From positions 44,082 through 108,081 of the forward strand of contig DGRE01000020.1 in NCBI GenBank assembly GCA_002389905.1: a stretch of 64,000 nt of DNA, given 5' to 3'. Within the stretch, counting starts at the first letter, position 1; every line of letters begins with the position of its first letter. The notes under the pieces were generated by a model, which saw nothing but the letters and a program-made list of their open reading frames with translations, was not told the DNA's origin and did no database searches. Positions 51,798 through 61,089 of the stretch are shown here, piece by piece. Source of the DNA: Hungatella sp. UBA4396. Lineage in GTDB: Bacteria; Bacillota; Clostridia; Lachnospirales; Lachnospiraceae. The translations under genes and the position numbers were made by a program.

Positions 51798-52688
51798 TTA
51801 AAAAATACTTCCTGACGCATACCAGCTTTCCACCAGATCCGCCCTGTAATCCTCTGCCTCCGGATTCAGGCTGTTTATAACCACACCTCCGCTTCCCACC
51901 TTTCCGGTGGAGTGGATATAAGCCCCATTTCCCATATACATGGCAATATGCCCCGGAAAATACATCAAATCTCCTGGCAGCATTTCCTCCTTGGAAATCT
52001 GATGCACCGGAAATCCAGGCTCAATCCTGGCATCCCGGTAGGTTAGGATTCCACTTTGCATATAGCTTTCCGAAGTCAGCCCCGAACAGTCAATTCCTGC
52101 CGTAGACCTTCCTCCCCAGCGGTACTGAACTCCTAAATATTGCTTTGCCGTCTTCACCACTGCCTTCCGGAAAGAGTCTTCATCCACAATGTTCTTCTGA
52201 ACCGGCTCTCCGGTCCACAATCCGGCCTGGGAAAACTCCTTTTTCCTTAAATACTGGTTCCTCATATATCCGGTCCGTCCGTATAAAAGCTCCACCTTAG
52301 CCCAGCCCTCTTCCTCAGAATCAAAAGCCAGCACCTTTATCACAGCCCCCTTAAAAAGGCTTATGAGGCAAACTCCCTGTACCTTTGGAAGGGAAAGTAC
52401 ATCCACATGGATTCCATCCACCACCATCAGACAGCTCTCCTCCCAGCCTTTCATTCCAGCCAGGTCCGTAATTTCAACATCCTCTTTCCTGACAAATCCA
52501 GTATACTCATAGAAAGTCCGCACCGGATAAAATCCCTGTACCTCTTCCCCGGTTATTGCCAGCCCCATGCCGTACAGGCCTTCATCAGCAATGGCAGACA
52601 CCGCCTCTCCAAAACGATTCTCCTTGACTTCCCCCGGTATCTCCCAGATCACGGCAACCGGTAATTTAACAATTCCATAGCATTCCAT
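51798..52688 (-). CDS. NlpC/P60 gamma-D-glutamyl-diamino-acid endopeptidase, YkfC-like
   Basis: Cysteine peptidase of 296 residues. Two bacterial SH3-like domains occupy residues 1-155 and the NlpC/P60 domain residues 170-296; catalytic Cys201 in GIDCSGLTSE, His247 in FPGHIAMY and His259 complete the triad. No signal peptide. The same architecture is found in Bacillus YkfC, which cleaves gamma-D-Glu-Lys/Dap bonds in imported murein peptides and requires a free L-Ala end. GGAGG precedes the ATG. It begins 43 bases after the chemoreceptor terminator. Confidence 0.87.
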   Translation of the reverse strand: MECYGIVKLPVAVIWEIPGEVKENRFGEAVSAIADEGLYGMGLAITGEEVQGFYPVRTFYEYTGFVRKEDVEITDLAGMKGWEESCLMVVDGIHVDVLSLPKVQGVCLISLFKGAVIKVLAFDSEEEGWAKVELLYGRTGYMRNQYLRKKEFSQAGLWTGEPVQKNIVDEDSFRKAVVKTAKQYLGVQYRWGGRSTAGIDCSGLTSESYMQSGILTYRDARIEPGFPVHQISKEEMLPGDLMYFPGHIAMYMGNGAYIHSTGKVGSGGVVINSLNPEAEDYRADLVESWYASGSIF

Positions 52689-52724
52689 AGTAATTTCCTC
52701 CCGTCCTTTCCATCTTTATTTCAC

Positions 52725-52789
52725 AAAAATATGCCCCGCCCTGCTGCAGACAGGCTTTTCATTAAAACCACCTGCAGCAAGGGGAGCAT
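52725..52789 (-). terminator. terminator of the chemoreceptor gene
   Basis: Long stem (52731-52749 with 52772-52789, one bulge, GC-rich core) followed by ATTTTTG on the minus strand. Confidence 0.8.
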
Positions 52790-52835
52790 ACCTCAATTTC
52801 CGTCAGCAATTACGTCTGTTCCATAGGTCTTCCTG

Positions 52836-54875
52836 TTATTTTCTCAACCGGAACTGCCCCACAAGACCGTTAAGCAGGACAGACTGGCTGGAAAGCTCCT
52901 GGCTGGCAGCCGCAGATTCCTCTGCCGTAGCCGCATTGATCTGTACGACGGAAGAAATCTGATCCACTCCCAACGCCACCTGTTCCATAGTCTCCGACTG
53001 CTGCAGGGAAGCATTGGATATTTCCTCCAGCATTCCTGCCACCTGCTCCACATGCTCTACAATGCTGGACAGAGACTCTGCCGTCTTCCCAACAAGACCG
53101 CTTCCCCGTCTGGTGGAACGGATAGAGCCTTCAATCAGCTCTGCCGTATCATGGGTTGCATTTGCCGTCTTTTGTGCCAGGTTCCGCACCTCATCTGCAA
53201 CAACAGCAAAGCCCTTGCCTGCATCTCCGGCTCTGGCCGCCTCCACTGCCGCATTCAGTGCCAGAATATTGGTCTGGAACGCAATATCATCAATAATCTT
53301 TATAATGCTGTTGATCTCATTTGTCCTGGAGTTGATTTCCTCCATGGCGCTTATCATGTTCTGCATCTGCTGGTTTCCTTCCAGAACCCCGGAAACCGTC
53401 ACTCTGGAAAGTCCGTTGGCCTTTTGAGCCATTTCTGCATTGGAGCTGATCTGCCTGGTCACCTCACTGATGGTAGAAGAAAGCTCCTCCACAGAAGCCG
53501 CCTGCTCTGTGGCACCCTGGCTCAGCATCTGGGCCCCGGAAGCCACCTGACCGGAGCCGGAAGCGATCTGATCCGATGCCACCTTAATCTGCTCCAAAGT
53601 ATCTGTGAGGGTTCCTGAAATATTTAAGAGGGCAGTCTTTATGGAATAGAACTCTCCCACATAATCCGACTCCAGTTCAAATGCCATATTTCCCTGGGCA
53701 ATCTGATTCAAAACCGAAGAAATTTCCTCAATATATTTTTTATATTCCTTCAGGGTCACGCCGATCTTTTGAAATGCATCAATCAAAAGCCCGATTTCCC
53801 CGTCAGCCTTAACCTTAATATCCACATTAAAGTTTCCTTCTGAAACCTCCCTGGCCGATTTGGTTACAGCCTTAATGGGCCTTGCAATGCTGTTGCTCAC
53901 CACCGCTCCCGCAGCCAGCACCATGAAGAATATAACTGCCAGAGTCATGTAGATAACACCTTGCAGCCGGTGTACGCTTTCAAACAAAGCGGCTTCCGAC
54001 ACTACGGAAATATAATTCCAGCCGGTCTTTTCAGACTTGATGCTCTTAAGAAAATAGCGCTGTCCTTCTATGGTGATTTTCTGAAAATCAGCATTCTGAC
54101 TGACTGCCTTTAAAAATCCCTCTCCATATGCCTCAGAAAGGTTTTTAAAGTTATTCTCAGGATTGATGGGGTCCGCTATAATGGTACCGTCACCGGAAGC
54201 CAGCATATAGTAGCCCTTAGAATCGTGAGTCGCCATTTCAAACAGCCTTGTAACAGAATCCACGCTCATATCCACTGCCATAACCCCGGTCACATTTCCC
54301 CGGCTGTCCACAATGGCCTGAGAGGCACCGATAATAACAATGTCATCCGTTTCAAAATAATAAGGGTCTCCCAGAACAGGCGCTCCCGGTGCTGCCTTGG
54401 CACTTGGATACCATGGGCGGACTCTGGGATCAAAGGCAGCGCCTATCTCCGAGTCAGGGTACTGGATATAACCGCCTTGTTCCGTTCCCATATAAACGTA
54501 CTGGTAATCCGGATGGCTCTTTCCAAATTCTGAAAAGCTCTTATATATCTCCCGCTCTACCAGACCATTTTGTGCCGGTGTCATTTTAGTGGGAGACTTG
54601 GTACCTGCGTAACTGGTAATCGATTGGTCCACAGTCTGAAGCAGACTGCCCTCTGCAAAATAACGGACATTGTTCAGCATTTCATTAAACACGGCATCCA
54701 CGTTGTTATTCACCATAGACAACTGCTTGTTAACCGAACTTTTCTGATCTGCCAATGACGTTTCTTCCAGGTTCCTTATAAACAAAATGCTCATGCCTAT
54801 TAAAGGAACAATTGCAAAAAAAATCAGCATAAAACTCAGCTTAAACCGAAGCGTTTTAAAAAGGTTTACCTTCAT
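52836..54875 (-). CDS. methyl-accepting chemotaxis protein with Cache sensor
   Basis: Membrane chemoreceptor of 679 residues. First helix near 10-32, extracytoplasmic double-Cache domain (GGYIQYPDSEIGAAFDPRVRPWYPSAKAAPG; GVMAVDMSVDSVTRLFE), second helix near 300, HAMP domain (SIARPIKAVTKSAREVSEGNFN) and signalling domain with the hairpin tip IIDDIAFQTNILALNAAVEAARAGDAGKGFAVVADEVRNLA. Start 54875 has GAGGAG eight bases upstream. Located between peptide importer and endopeptidase genes on the same strand, so it may sense amino acids or cell-wall peptides; that is inference. Confidence 0.93.
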   Translation of the reverse strand: MKVNLFKTLRFKLSFMLIFFAIVPLIGMSILFIRNLEETSLADQKSSVNKQLSMVNNNVDAVFNEMLNNVRYFAEGSLLQTVDQSITSYAGTKSPTKMTPAQNGLVEREIYKSFSEFGKSHPDYQYVYMGTEQGGYIQYPDSEIGAAFDPRVRPWYPSAKAAPGAPVLGDPYYFETDDIVIIGASQAIVDSRGNVTGVMAVDMSVDSVTRLFEMATHDSKGYYMLASGDGTIIADPINPENNFKNLSEAYGEGFLKAVSQNADFQKITIEGQRYFLKSIKSEKTGWNYISVVSEAALFESVHRLQGVIYMTLAVIFFMVLAAGAVVSNSIARPIKAVTKSAREVSEGNFNVDIKVKADGEIGLLIDAFQKIGVTLKEYKKYIEEISSVLNQIAQGNMAFELESDYVGEFYSIKTALLNISGTLTDTLEQIKVASDQIASGSGQVASGAQMLSQGATEQAASVEELSSTISEVTRQISSNAEMAQKANGLSRVTVSGVLEGNQQMQNMISAMEEINSRTNEINSIIKIIDDIAFQTNILALNAAVEAARAGDAGKGFAVVADEVRNLAQKTANATHDTAELIEGSIRSTRRGSGLVGKTAESLSSIVEHVEQVAGMLEEISNASLQQSETMEQVALGVDQISSVVQINAATAEESAAASQELSSQSVLLNGLVGQFRLRK

Positions 54876-54912
54876 ACTGCTTTCTCCTCTTTTGTGATTT
54901 AAAATTACTCTC

Positions 54913-54921
54913 ATTATACCA
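54913..54921 (-). promoter_or_regulatory. extended -10 promoter of the chemoreceptor gene
   Basis: TGG followed by perfect TATAAT (54913-54918) on the minus strand, about 40 bases before the start. It does not match the sigma-28 motility consensus. Confidence 0.5.
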
Positions 54922-54990
54922 GAGTTTCACTTATAAAGTAATACGAGGTATACCCCTTTACCTATTAATTTTTTTTATATAAGAACCTGG

Positions 54991-55920
54991 CTATTCATAT
55001 AACCGCTTATACGCTTCTGCCTCTTTTTGATTTGCAAGAACAAAGTGCTCCTTCTTGATTTCCTGCCAGGAAGCCTCATCCTTTGAATAATCATGAATAG
55101 AAGGCTCATAAACCAAAAGCTTCTTCTCCTTCTCATGCTTCGGATCAGGCATGGGAATTGCAGAAAGCAAGGCTCTGGTATAGGGATGGAGGGGATGAGT
55201 GATCAACTCCTCCGTTTCCGCCATTTCCACGATCTCCCCCTTCCGGATTACCGCAATACGGTCCGTAATGAACCGCATAACAGATAAATCATGGGCAATG
55301 AACAAATAGGTAATCTGACGCTTCTTCTGCATATCCGCAAGAAGGTTCAGCACCTGGGCCCGAACCGACACATCCAGAGCAGAAATAGGCTCGTCGGCAA
55401 TGACAAACTCCGGATTCATAATAAGGGACCTTGCGATTCCAATTCTCTGCCTCTGACCTCCCGAAAATTCGTGAGGAAAACGGCTTGAGAACTCCGGCAG
55501 CAGACCAACATCCAAAAGAGCCTGATCCACCCTTTTTTTTCTCTCACGCTCATCCAAGCCCTTTTCCAGGTTCATCAGCCCCTCGCTGATGATGTAATCC
55601 ACCTTGGCCCTTTCGTTTAAAGAAGCCTGAGGGTCCTGGAAGATCATCTGTATTTCCCTGATCACCTGACGGTCCAGCTCTGCCGGGATTTTCCCGTTTA
55701 TTCTATGGCCTTTGTAAAGAATCTCCCCCCCTGAACTGGGAACAATCCTCATAATGGCCCGGCCAATGGTGGTCTTTCCTGAGCCGGACTCTCCCACCAG
55801 CCCAAAGGTTTCTCCCTTGTATACCTTAAAATTGACCTTTTTCACTGCTTCATACTTTTTTCTGCGCTCTCCAAAGGTCACATCCAAATCCTTTACATCT
55901 AATAATACTTCCCGTTCCAT
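54991..55920 (-). CDS. oppF: oligopeptide ABC transporter ATP-binding protein OppF (second system)
   Basis: ATPase of 309 residues: Walker A GESGSGKTT, signature FSGGQRQRIGIARSL, Walker B FVIADEPISALD, C-terminal HPYTRALLSAIPMPDP. Its start overlaps the oppD stop by one base (TGATG). Together with the epimerase and endopeptidase nearby it is comparable to YkfD/DppD in Bacillus, so its cargo is probably murein tripeptide or dipeptide. Confidence 0.92.
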   Translation of the reverse strand: MEREVLLDVKDLDVTFGERRKKYEAVKKVNFKVYKGETFGLVGESGSGKTTIGRAIMRIVPSSGGEILYKGHRINGKIPAELDRQVIREIQMIFQDPQASLNERAKVDYIISEGLMNLEKGLDERERKKRVDQALLDVGLLPEFSSRFPHEFSGGQRQRIGIARSLIMNPEFVIADEPISALDVSVRAQVLNLLADMQKKRQITYLFIAHDLSVMRFITDRIAVIRKGEIVEMAETEELITHPLHPYTRALLSAIPMPDPKHEKEKKLLVYEPSIHDYSKDEASWQEIKKEHFVLANQKEAEAYKRLYE

Positions 55921-56972
55921 CAGATCAGACCTCCATTCCTGATTTTAGCCACCACTTCCGGCGGGTCCAGCTTAGGCGCCCTTGGGTCCAGCAGCCAGGT
56001 CTTGGCCTTATGAGTGGGCGACACTTCAAAATAAGGGGGCTGCTTCACAAAATCAATCTTAAGAGCCTTGGGATTTCTGGGCGCAAATGCATCTCCCTTT
56101 ACCTCTGTATAGAGATTGGGAGGAGTTCCCGGAATGGAAAAGAGATCAGTTCCCTTTACTCCCACCTGAGGCAGGGAAGAAAGCAGAGCCCAGGTATAAG
56201 GATGCCTTGGGTCATAAAAAATGTCCTCGCATGTGCCGATTTCCACAATATCACCGGCATACATAACAGCCACCCGGTCCGCAATATTAGCCACCACTCC
56301 CAGATCATGGGTGATCAAAATGACGGACAATTTATACTTATGGCGCAGTTCCTTAAGCAAATCCAAAATCTGAGCCTGAATGGTCACATCCAGAGCCGTA
56401 GTAGGTTCATCACAAATGAGAATCTGAGGATTACAGGCAATGGCGATGGCAATTACCACCCTCTGCCTCATTCCTCCTGAAAATTCATGGGGATATTGGA
56501 AAAAACGCCTTTCCGGGTCCTGAATTCCCACGTCCGTCAGATATTTAAGGGTACGCTTCTTAGCCTCCGCCCGATTCACCTTCTGATGAATGAGCACTGC
56601 CTCCATAATCTGCACCCCAATGGTCTTTAAAGGATTTAAACTGGTCATAGGGTCCTGCATGATCATGGCAATCTCATGCCCCCGGATATTAAGCCAGTCC
56701 CTTTCCCTCTTCACATCAGTGAGGGTTACTTCCTTCCCGTCATCAGCCCCGTAATAAACGGCATTTCCTCCATCCACACGCCCATTTTTGTCCAAAAGCC
56801 CCATAAAGGACTTGGTAAACACAGACTTTCCGCTTCCCGATTCCCCCACAATAGCCAGAATTTCTCCCTTATATAAATCCAGGGATATTCCGCGAATAGC
56901 GTGAAGGGTTTTCCCCCTCAGCTCAAACTTAATATCCAGGTCCTCTACTTCTAAAATCTTCTCTTGATTCAT
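55920..56972 (-). CDS. oppD: oligopeptide ABC transporter ATP-binding protein OppD (second system)
   Basis: ATPase of 350 residues: Walker A GESGSGKSV, signature FSGGMRQRVVIAIAI, Walker B ILICDEPTTALD, H-loop THDLGV, C-terminal oligo_HPY region (HPYTWALLSSLPQVG). It partners with OppF to drive the OppBC channel. Confidence 0.92.
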   Translation of the reverse strand: MNQEKILEVEDLDIKFELRGKTLHAIRGISLDLYKGEILAIVGESGSGKSVFTKSFMGLLDKNGRVDGGNAVYYGADDGKEVTLTDVKRERDWLNIRGHEIAMIMQDPMTSLNPLKTIGVQIMEAVLIHQKVNRAEAKKRTLKYLTDVGIQDPERRFFQYPHEFSGGMRQRVVIAIAIACNPQILICDEPTTALDVTIQAQILDLLKELRHKYKLSVILITHDLGVVANIADRVAVMYAGDIVEIGTCEDIFYDPRHPYTWALLSSLPQVGVKGTDLFSIPGTPPNLYTEVKGDAFAPRNPKALKIDFVKQPPYFEVSPTHKAKTWLLDPRAPKLDPPEVVAKIRNGGLI

Positions 56973-56983
56973 TCTGGTCCTCC

Positions 56984-57970
56984 TTAAACGTGGTTCTTGG
57001 GATCAGCAGCATCGGAGAAAGCGTTGCCGATGATATAAAAGGAAATGGTGACAAATGAAAGGATGATGGTAGGATAAACCAGCTGATACCGCAGAGCCGG
57101 GCTGGTGATCAATGCCCTTCCCTCATTGATCAGATTTCCAAGGCTGGGAATATTAACAGGAAGCCCCAGACCGATATAGGTAATAAACACCTCATTTCCA
57201 ATGGCCGCCGGAATAGTAAGAGCCATTCTCAGCATAATAACCGACACCAGATAAGGCAACAAGTTCTTAATAATAATCCGGCTCACCGGTGTTCCCAGAC
57301 AGCGGCTGGCAACGTTGTAATCCCTGTCCCTGATAATGAGAATCTGGTTCCGGATAAACCGGGCCATCTGAATCCAGCCAGTAAGACACATGGCAAATAC
57401 CAGAGTTTTAATGCTTGGCTTTAAAATATAAGAAATCAGAATCAGAACAATCGTATTTGGAATATTGTCAATGATGTTGTAAACTTCTGTTAAAATAAAA
57501 TCCGCTTTCCGTACATAACCCCAGATCACGCCTACGGTGATGCCGATAACAGCCTCTGCAAGAGCCACGGACAAGCCGATCATCAGAGAAGTCCTTGTCC
57601 CCGCCCAGATTCTGGCCCACAAGTCCTGCCCGATGGAGTTGGTTCCCAAAATGAATTCCTCTCCCGGAGGCACATTTCGAAACTGCATTCCCGACGCATC
57701 ATTGATGATTTTATTAGGATCGTACTGCCCCGGTAAATAGGGCTGAATAAAAGTAAATGCCAGAAGAATCGCTAAAAGCACCAAGAGGATAAATGCTCCC
57801 CGGTTTTTCAAAAAGGCATGAAGAGTGCTGTTCCAGTAAGAATAATTACTGTACCCCGTCTTCTCCACTTCCATCTCATTGAATTCCTGAAAAGAGAATA
57901 ACTCTGCCTCCTCCATGTTCTCCATAAATTCTGCTTCCTTTGAGTGGCGGTATGAAAACTGCTTCATCAT
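56984..57970 (-). CDS. oppC: oligopeptide ABC transporter permease OppC (second system)
   Basis: Permease of 328 residues with a cytosolic N-terminal stretch of about 55 residues, first helix GAFILLVLLAILLAFTFI, extracytoplasmic loop with GTNSIGQDLWARIWAGTRTS, and the transport domain (RNQILIIRDRDYNVASRCLGTP). Four-base ATGA overlap with oppB. Confidence 0.92.
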   Translation of the reverse strand: MMKQFSYRHSKEAEFMENMEEAELFSFQEFNEMEVEKTGYSNYSYWNSTLHAFLKNRGAFILLVLLAILLAFTFIQPYLPGQYDPNKIINDASGMQFRNVPPGEEFILGTNSIGQDLWARIWAGTRTSLMIGLSVALAEAVIGITVGVIWGYVRKADFILTEVYNIIDNIPNTIVLILISYILKPSIKTLVFAMCLTGWIQMARFIRNQILIIRDRDYNVASRCLGTPVSRIIIKNLLPYLVSVIMLRMALTIPAAIGNEVFITYIGLGLPVNIPSLGNLINEGRALITSPALRYQLVYPTIILSFVTISFYIIGNAFSDAADPKNHV

Positions 57971-58908
57971 CTGTCACCTTCCTTCTTTCCCAGACTGATT
58001 CTGGGGTCTAACAGCACCATAAGTAAATCTCCGAATAAAAGTCCCAGGACGCCCACACAGGCATAGAGCAGAACAATTCCCTGAACCATGGTATTATCAT
58101 GCTTTTTAATTACAGTAACCAGCAGACCTCCCATTCCCGGAATGCTGTATAAGGACTCAATGTAAATAGAACCAATAACCGTATTTAAAAATGCCGTAGG
58201 AATATACTGAGCCAAAGGCACAAATGCATTGCGGAAAATATGCTTAAACATCACACTTCCCTCAGACATTCCCTTTGCCTTGGCTAATTTCACATAATCC
58301 TTATTGCTCTCATCCACCATATACCGTCTCAGCCACATGCCGTAAAAAGCAATGTTTCCAAGAGACATGGAAATTACCGGAAGAACCCAGTATTTTGGAT
58401 CATTCATCTGAAACAGCAGTCCCACATCAATCAGCTTGGTTCCATAAAGCTGGATATACAGAAAATAAACTGCCGCCGGCACCGCCTGGATACAGACAAT
58501 AAAAAGGGTTCCGATCCGGTCAAACCACCGGTATTTATACCTTGCCATCAAAGCCCCCATAGGTAGTCCCACCAGAAGAGACACCACCATGGACCAGGCC
58601 CCCAGCTTAATGGAAACGGGAATCTTATCAGCCAAAACTTGTGATACAGGAACATTTGCCCTGTAAATTCTGGACATACCTAAATCTCCCCGAAGAAGAT
58701 CCTTGAAAAAGCGAAGAACTTGAACCGGAAGAGGATCTGTCAGCCCCATTTCCTTTAAGCCAACCTGTATTTGCTGTTCTGTCATTTTATCGAAATTCTG
58801 GAAATACCCTTCAATGGGCATCAGACGAAGCAGACAAAAGACCACAGTCAGAATAATGACCAGTGTAAGAAGTGAGCGGGCGATTCTTTTTCCTAAATAC
58901 TTTATCAT
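57967..58908 (-). CDS. oppB: oligopeptide ABC transporter permease OppB (second system)
   Basis: Permease of 313 residues, six helices, N-terminal MIKYLGKRIARSLLTLVIILTVVFCLLRLMP and transport domain with DESNKDYVKLAKAKGMSEG as the EAA-type loop. Follows the binding-protein gene after 160 bases holding a GC-rich hairpin. Confidence 0.92.
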   Translation of the reverse strand: MIKYLGKRIARSLLTLVIILTVVFCLLRLMPIEGYFQNFDKMTEQQIQVGLKEMGLTDPLPVQVLRFFKDLLRGDLGMSRIYRANVPVSQVLADKIPVSIKLGAWSMVVSLLVGLPMGALMARYKYRWFDRIGTLFIVCIQAVPAAVYFLYIQLYGTKLIDVGLLFQMNDPKYWVLPVISMSLGNIAFYGMWLRRYMVDESNKDYVKLAKAKGMSEGSVMFKHIFRNAFVPLAQYIPTAFLNTVIGSIYIESLYSIPGMGGLLVTVIKKHDNTMVQGIVLLYACVGVLGLLFGDLLMVLLDPRISLGKKEGDR

Positions 58909-59021
58909 CAGTTTTTCGGCTCCTTTTATATAATTTTCTTAATCAAGTATTGTACTTCCTCATAGTAAAAATACTCTCTGAAAAAGACGTACTGCGCACA
59001 TCTCTTTCAGACGGCATTTTT

Positions 59022-59057
59022 CCGCCGGACCGGGAAACTTTGCGCCTGGTCCGGCGG
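59022..59057 (-). promoter_or_regulatory. intercistronic hairpin after the second oppA
   Basis: Perfect 10-bp GC-rich stem (59022-59031 with 59048-59057) without U-run on the minus strand; probable mRNA stabiliser downstream of the binding-protein gene. Confidence 0.6.
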
Positions 59058-59070
59058 TCATTTTTACAGT

Positions 59071-61002
59071 TTATTTTTCATTTGCTTCCTGGTTGGCCTT
59101 AAACTCATCCATGGAAATGTAATGATCATTAATGGTCTGTCCCTTATAGCGAAGGTTAGATACACCAAATGGTGCATACTGACCGTCAAATGCATTCAGG
59201 GTGTCTGCAACATATCTGCTGACAGTAATACTGAAAGGAATAACAAGCGCATGGTTAATAAGACTTGACTCTGCCTTGGCAAAAGCCTCATAACGGGAAT
59301 TAATATCTGTCTTAAGGCTCTTAGCTTCCTCTACCAGAGTAAAATATTCCAGAGCTGCCTCTGCGGAAGGAGTTCCCTCTTCAATGGCCTTTGCAATATT
59401 TCCATACTTATATCCCAGATCATATCCTTCTTCCCCTTTTTTCTGGTAGAATGGGTCTGTCCAGGTTTCCGGGTCTGCATAATCTGCACCCCAGTTGCAC
59501 TTCATAAATGCAAACTTGCCGTTGCGGCGTACTTCTGTTAAGAATCCGTCAGCAGGACCTGCCTCAACAATAATGTCAATGTAATCTGATCCAAGAAGTG
59601 CTTCCATCTGCTGTTCTACAATCTGGCACTCTTTATCCCAGTTAAGCTCAGAAGGATTATAAGGCATCAGAATCTTTACAGGGAAGGTTGCTCCCTCTGC
59701 CTCCAGCTCTGTCTTTGCCAAATCCCGGTATTCCTTTGCCTTTGTCTCGTCAAAGGTCTGTCCCAATGCTGCCATATCACCTACTGTCGTAAAATCTTCA
59801 CCATCCGCATTAAAAGTAAAGTTAGCCGGTGTAATGGAATTGATAGCAAAATCCTCAGGCGCATTTGCGTCTGTAATTGCGATTGGGTTTACCTTATTCA
59901 GCGCTGCAAATAAGGACTTACGGAAGTTTTCATTATTTACAGCCTTTTTCCAGTTATCCGGCTCATACTGAGCGTCAAACTGAGGATTAAAGTTAAAACT
60001 ATAGAAGTAAGAATAGCTGGTTCTCGGTCTTTCCCGGCTGATTAAGTTCTTGGTATCCTCACCATTTAACCAGTCATCCAGGATATCTGCAGGAATCTCT
60101 GCATAATCCACTTCTCCCCGCTTTACCATCTCAGGCCCAATGGTATTATACTCTGCATTGTAGACTCTGTGGATTTCGTCTATGTATACCATATCCGCAT
60201 CATAATTCAGAGGATTCTTTTTCATGATCTGTCTTTCCTGCGGAGAAAACTCTGCCAGATAATATGCACCGTTGTAATACATCTTATCAGCACCGGTTCC
60301 GAACTCCTTGCCAAGTTCCTCAAGCTGTGGGCCGTAAGCAGGCATATATACCACGTAAGCGAGAGAAGAAAGGAAATATGGAACCTCTTCTTCCAGAGTA
60401 TAAACCAGTGTATGTTCATCAACTGCCTTCACACCTACTTCAGAGAAATCAATAGGCTCCCACACATTGCCGTCTTCGTCAGCACCGCCATTGTAAACCA
60501 GTCCGTTATAATACTTTTCTGCATTTGCAATAACACCGAAAAGATTCTGAACATTGGCACTTTCATACTCAGGAGTCAGCTCATACTTCATAGCATCCAC
60601 AAAATCCTGAGCAGTCACGTCAGCCACTTCGGCACCTGTATGGTCAACCCATTTGGCTTCTCTCAGAGTAAAGGTCCAGGTCAGAGCAGCTTCATCATGC
60701 TCCCATTCGGTAGCAAGTCCCGGCTTAATCTGTCCCTTGTTGTCATATTCAATCAGGGTGTCGATGGTATTTGCAGGCAGCCAGTGATCATTTTGTGATG
60801 AGGTAACCAGGTAATTCACTGTGGTAGCCTCAGAGCCATACAGTCTGGTATAAACTGTAGGAGCTGCACTCCCTCCACCGGCCTCAGTTTCCTTTCCTGC
60901 GCCCTGGGAACCGCCTCCCGTCTTTCCTCCGCATCCGCTTAAAGCCACGGAAGCAGTAAGAACAGCACATAGCATAGAAGCAATTAATCTTCTCTTCTTC
61001 AT
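59071..61002 (-). CDS. oppA: oligopeptide-binding lipoprotein OppA (second system)
   Basis: Family 5 binding protein of 643 residues, lipobox LSGC (Cys24), Gly-rich linker, SBP_bac_5 domain (YGSEATTVNYLVTSSQNDHWLPANTIDTLIEYD; NEN FRKSLFAALNKVNPIAITD). It resembles MppA/OppA peptide binders; gene context with the Ala-Glu epimerase suggests cell-wall peptides such as L-Ala-gamma-D-Glu-diamino acid. Starts 76 bases after the epimerase gene. Confidence 0.9.
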   Translation of the reverse strand: MKKRRLIASMLCAVLTASVALSGCGGKTGGGSQGAGKETEAGGGSAAPTVYTRLYGSEATTVNYLVTSSQNDHWLPANTIDTLIEYDNKGQIKPGLATEWEHDEAALTWTFTLREAKWVDHTGAEVADVTAQDFVDAMKYELTPEYESANVQNLFGVIANAEKYYNGLVYNGGADEDGNVWEPIDFSEVGVKAVDEHTLVYTLEEEVPYFLSSLAYVVYMPAYGPQLEELGKEFGTGADKMYYNGAYYLAEFSPQERQIMKKNPLNYDADMVYIDEIHRVYNAEYNTIGPEMVKRGEVDYAEIPADILDDWLNGEDTKNLISRERPRTSYSYFYSFNFNPQFDAQYEPDNWKKAVNNENFRKSLFAALNKVNPIAITDANAPEDFAINSITPANFTFNADGEDFTTVGDMAALGQTFDETKAKEYRDLAKTELEAEGATFPVKILMPYNPSELNWDKECQIVEQQMEALLGSDYIDIIVEAGPADGFLTEVRRNGKFAFMKCNWGADYADPETWTDPFYQKKGEEGYDLGYKYGNIAKAIEEGTPSAEAALEYFTLVEEAKSLKTDINSRYEAFAKAESSLINHALVIPFSITVSRYVADTLNAFDGQYAPFGVSNLRYKGQTINDHYISMDEFKANQEANEK

Positions 61003-61057
61003 AAATACTCCTCCATTTTCCTAATATTCTAAACCCATTGGGATTAGTATCACGTTT

Positions 61058-61089
61058 AAAATCAGTCAAAAATGAAAATCAGTCAAAAA
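61058..61089. repeat. 15-base tandem direct repeat at the epimerase stop codon
   Basis: AAAATCAGTCAAAAA occurs at 61058-61072 and again at 61075-61089, two bases apart. The second copy overlaps the last codons and stop of the epimerase gene; a duplication of the gene end into the spacer. Confidence 0.7.
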
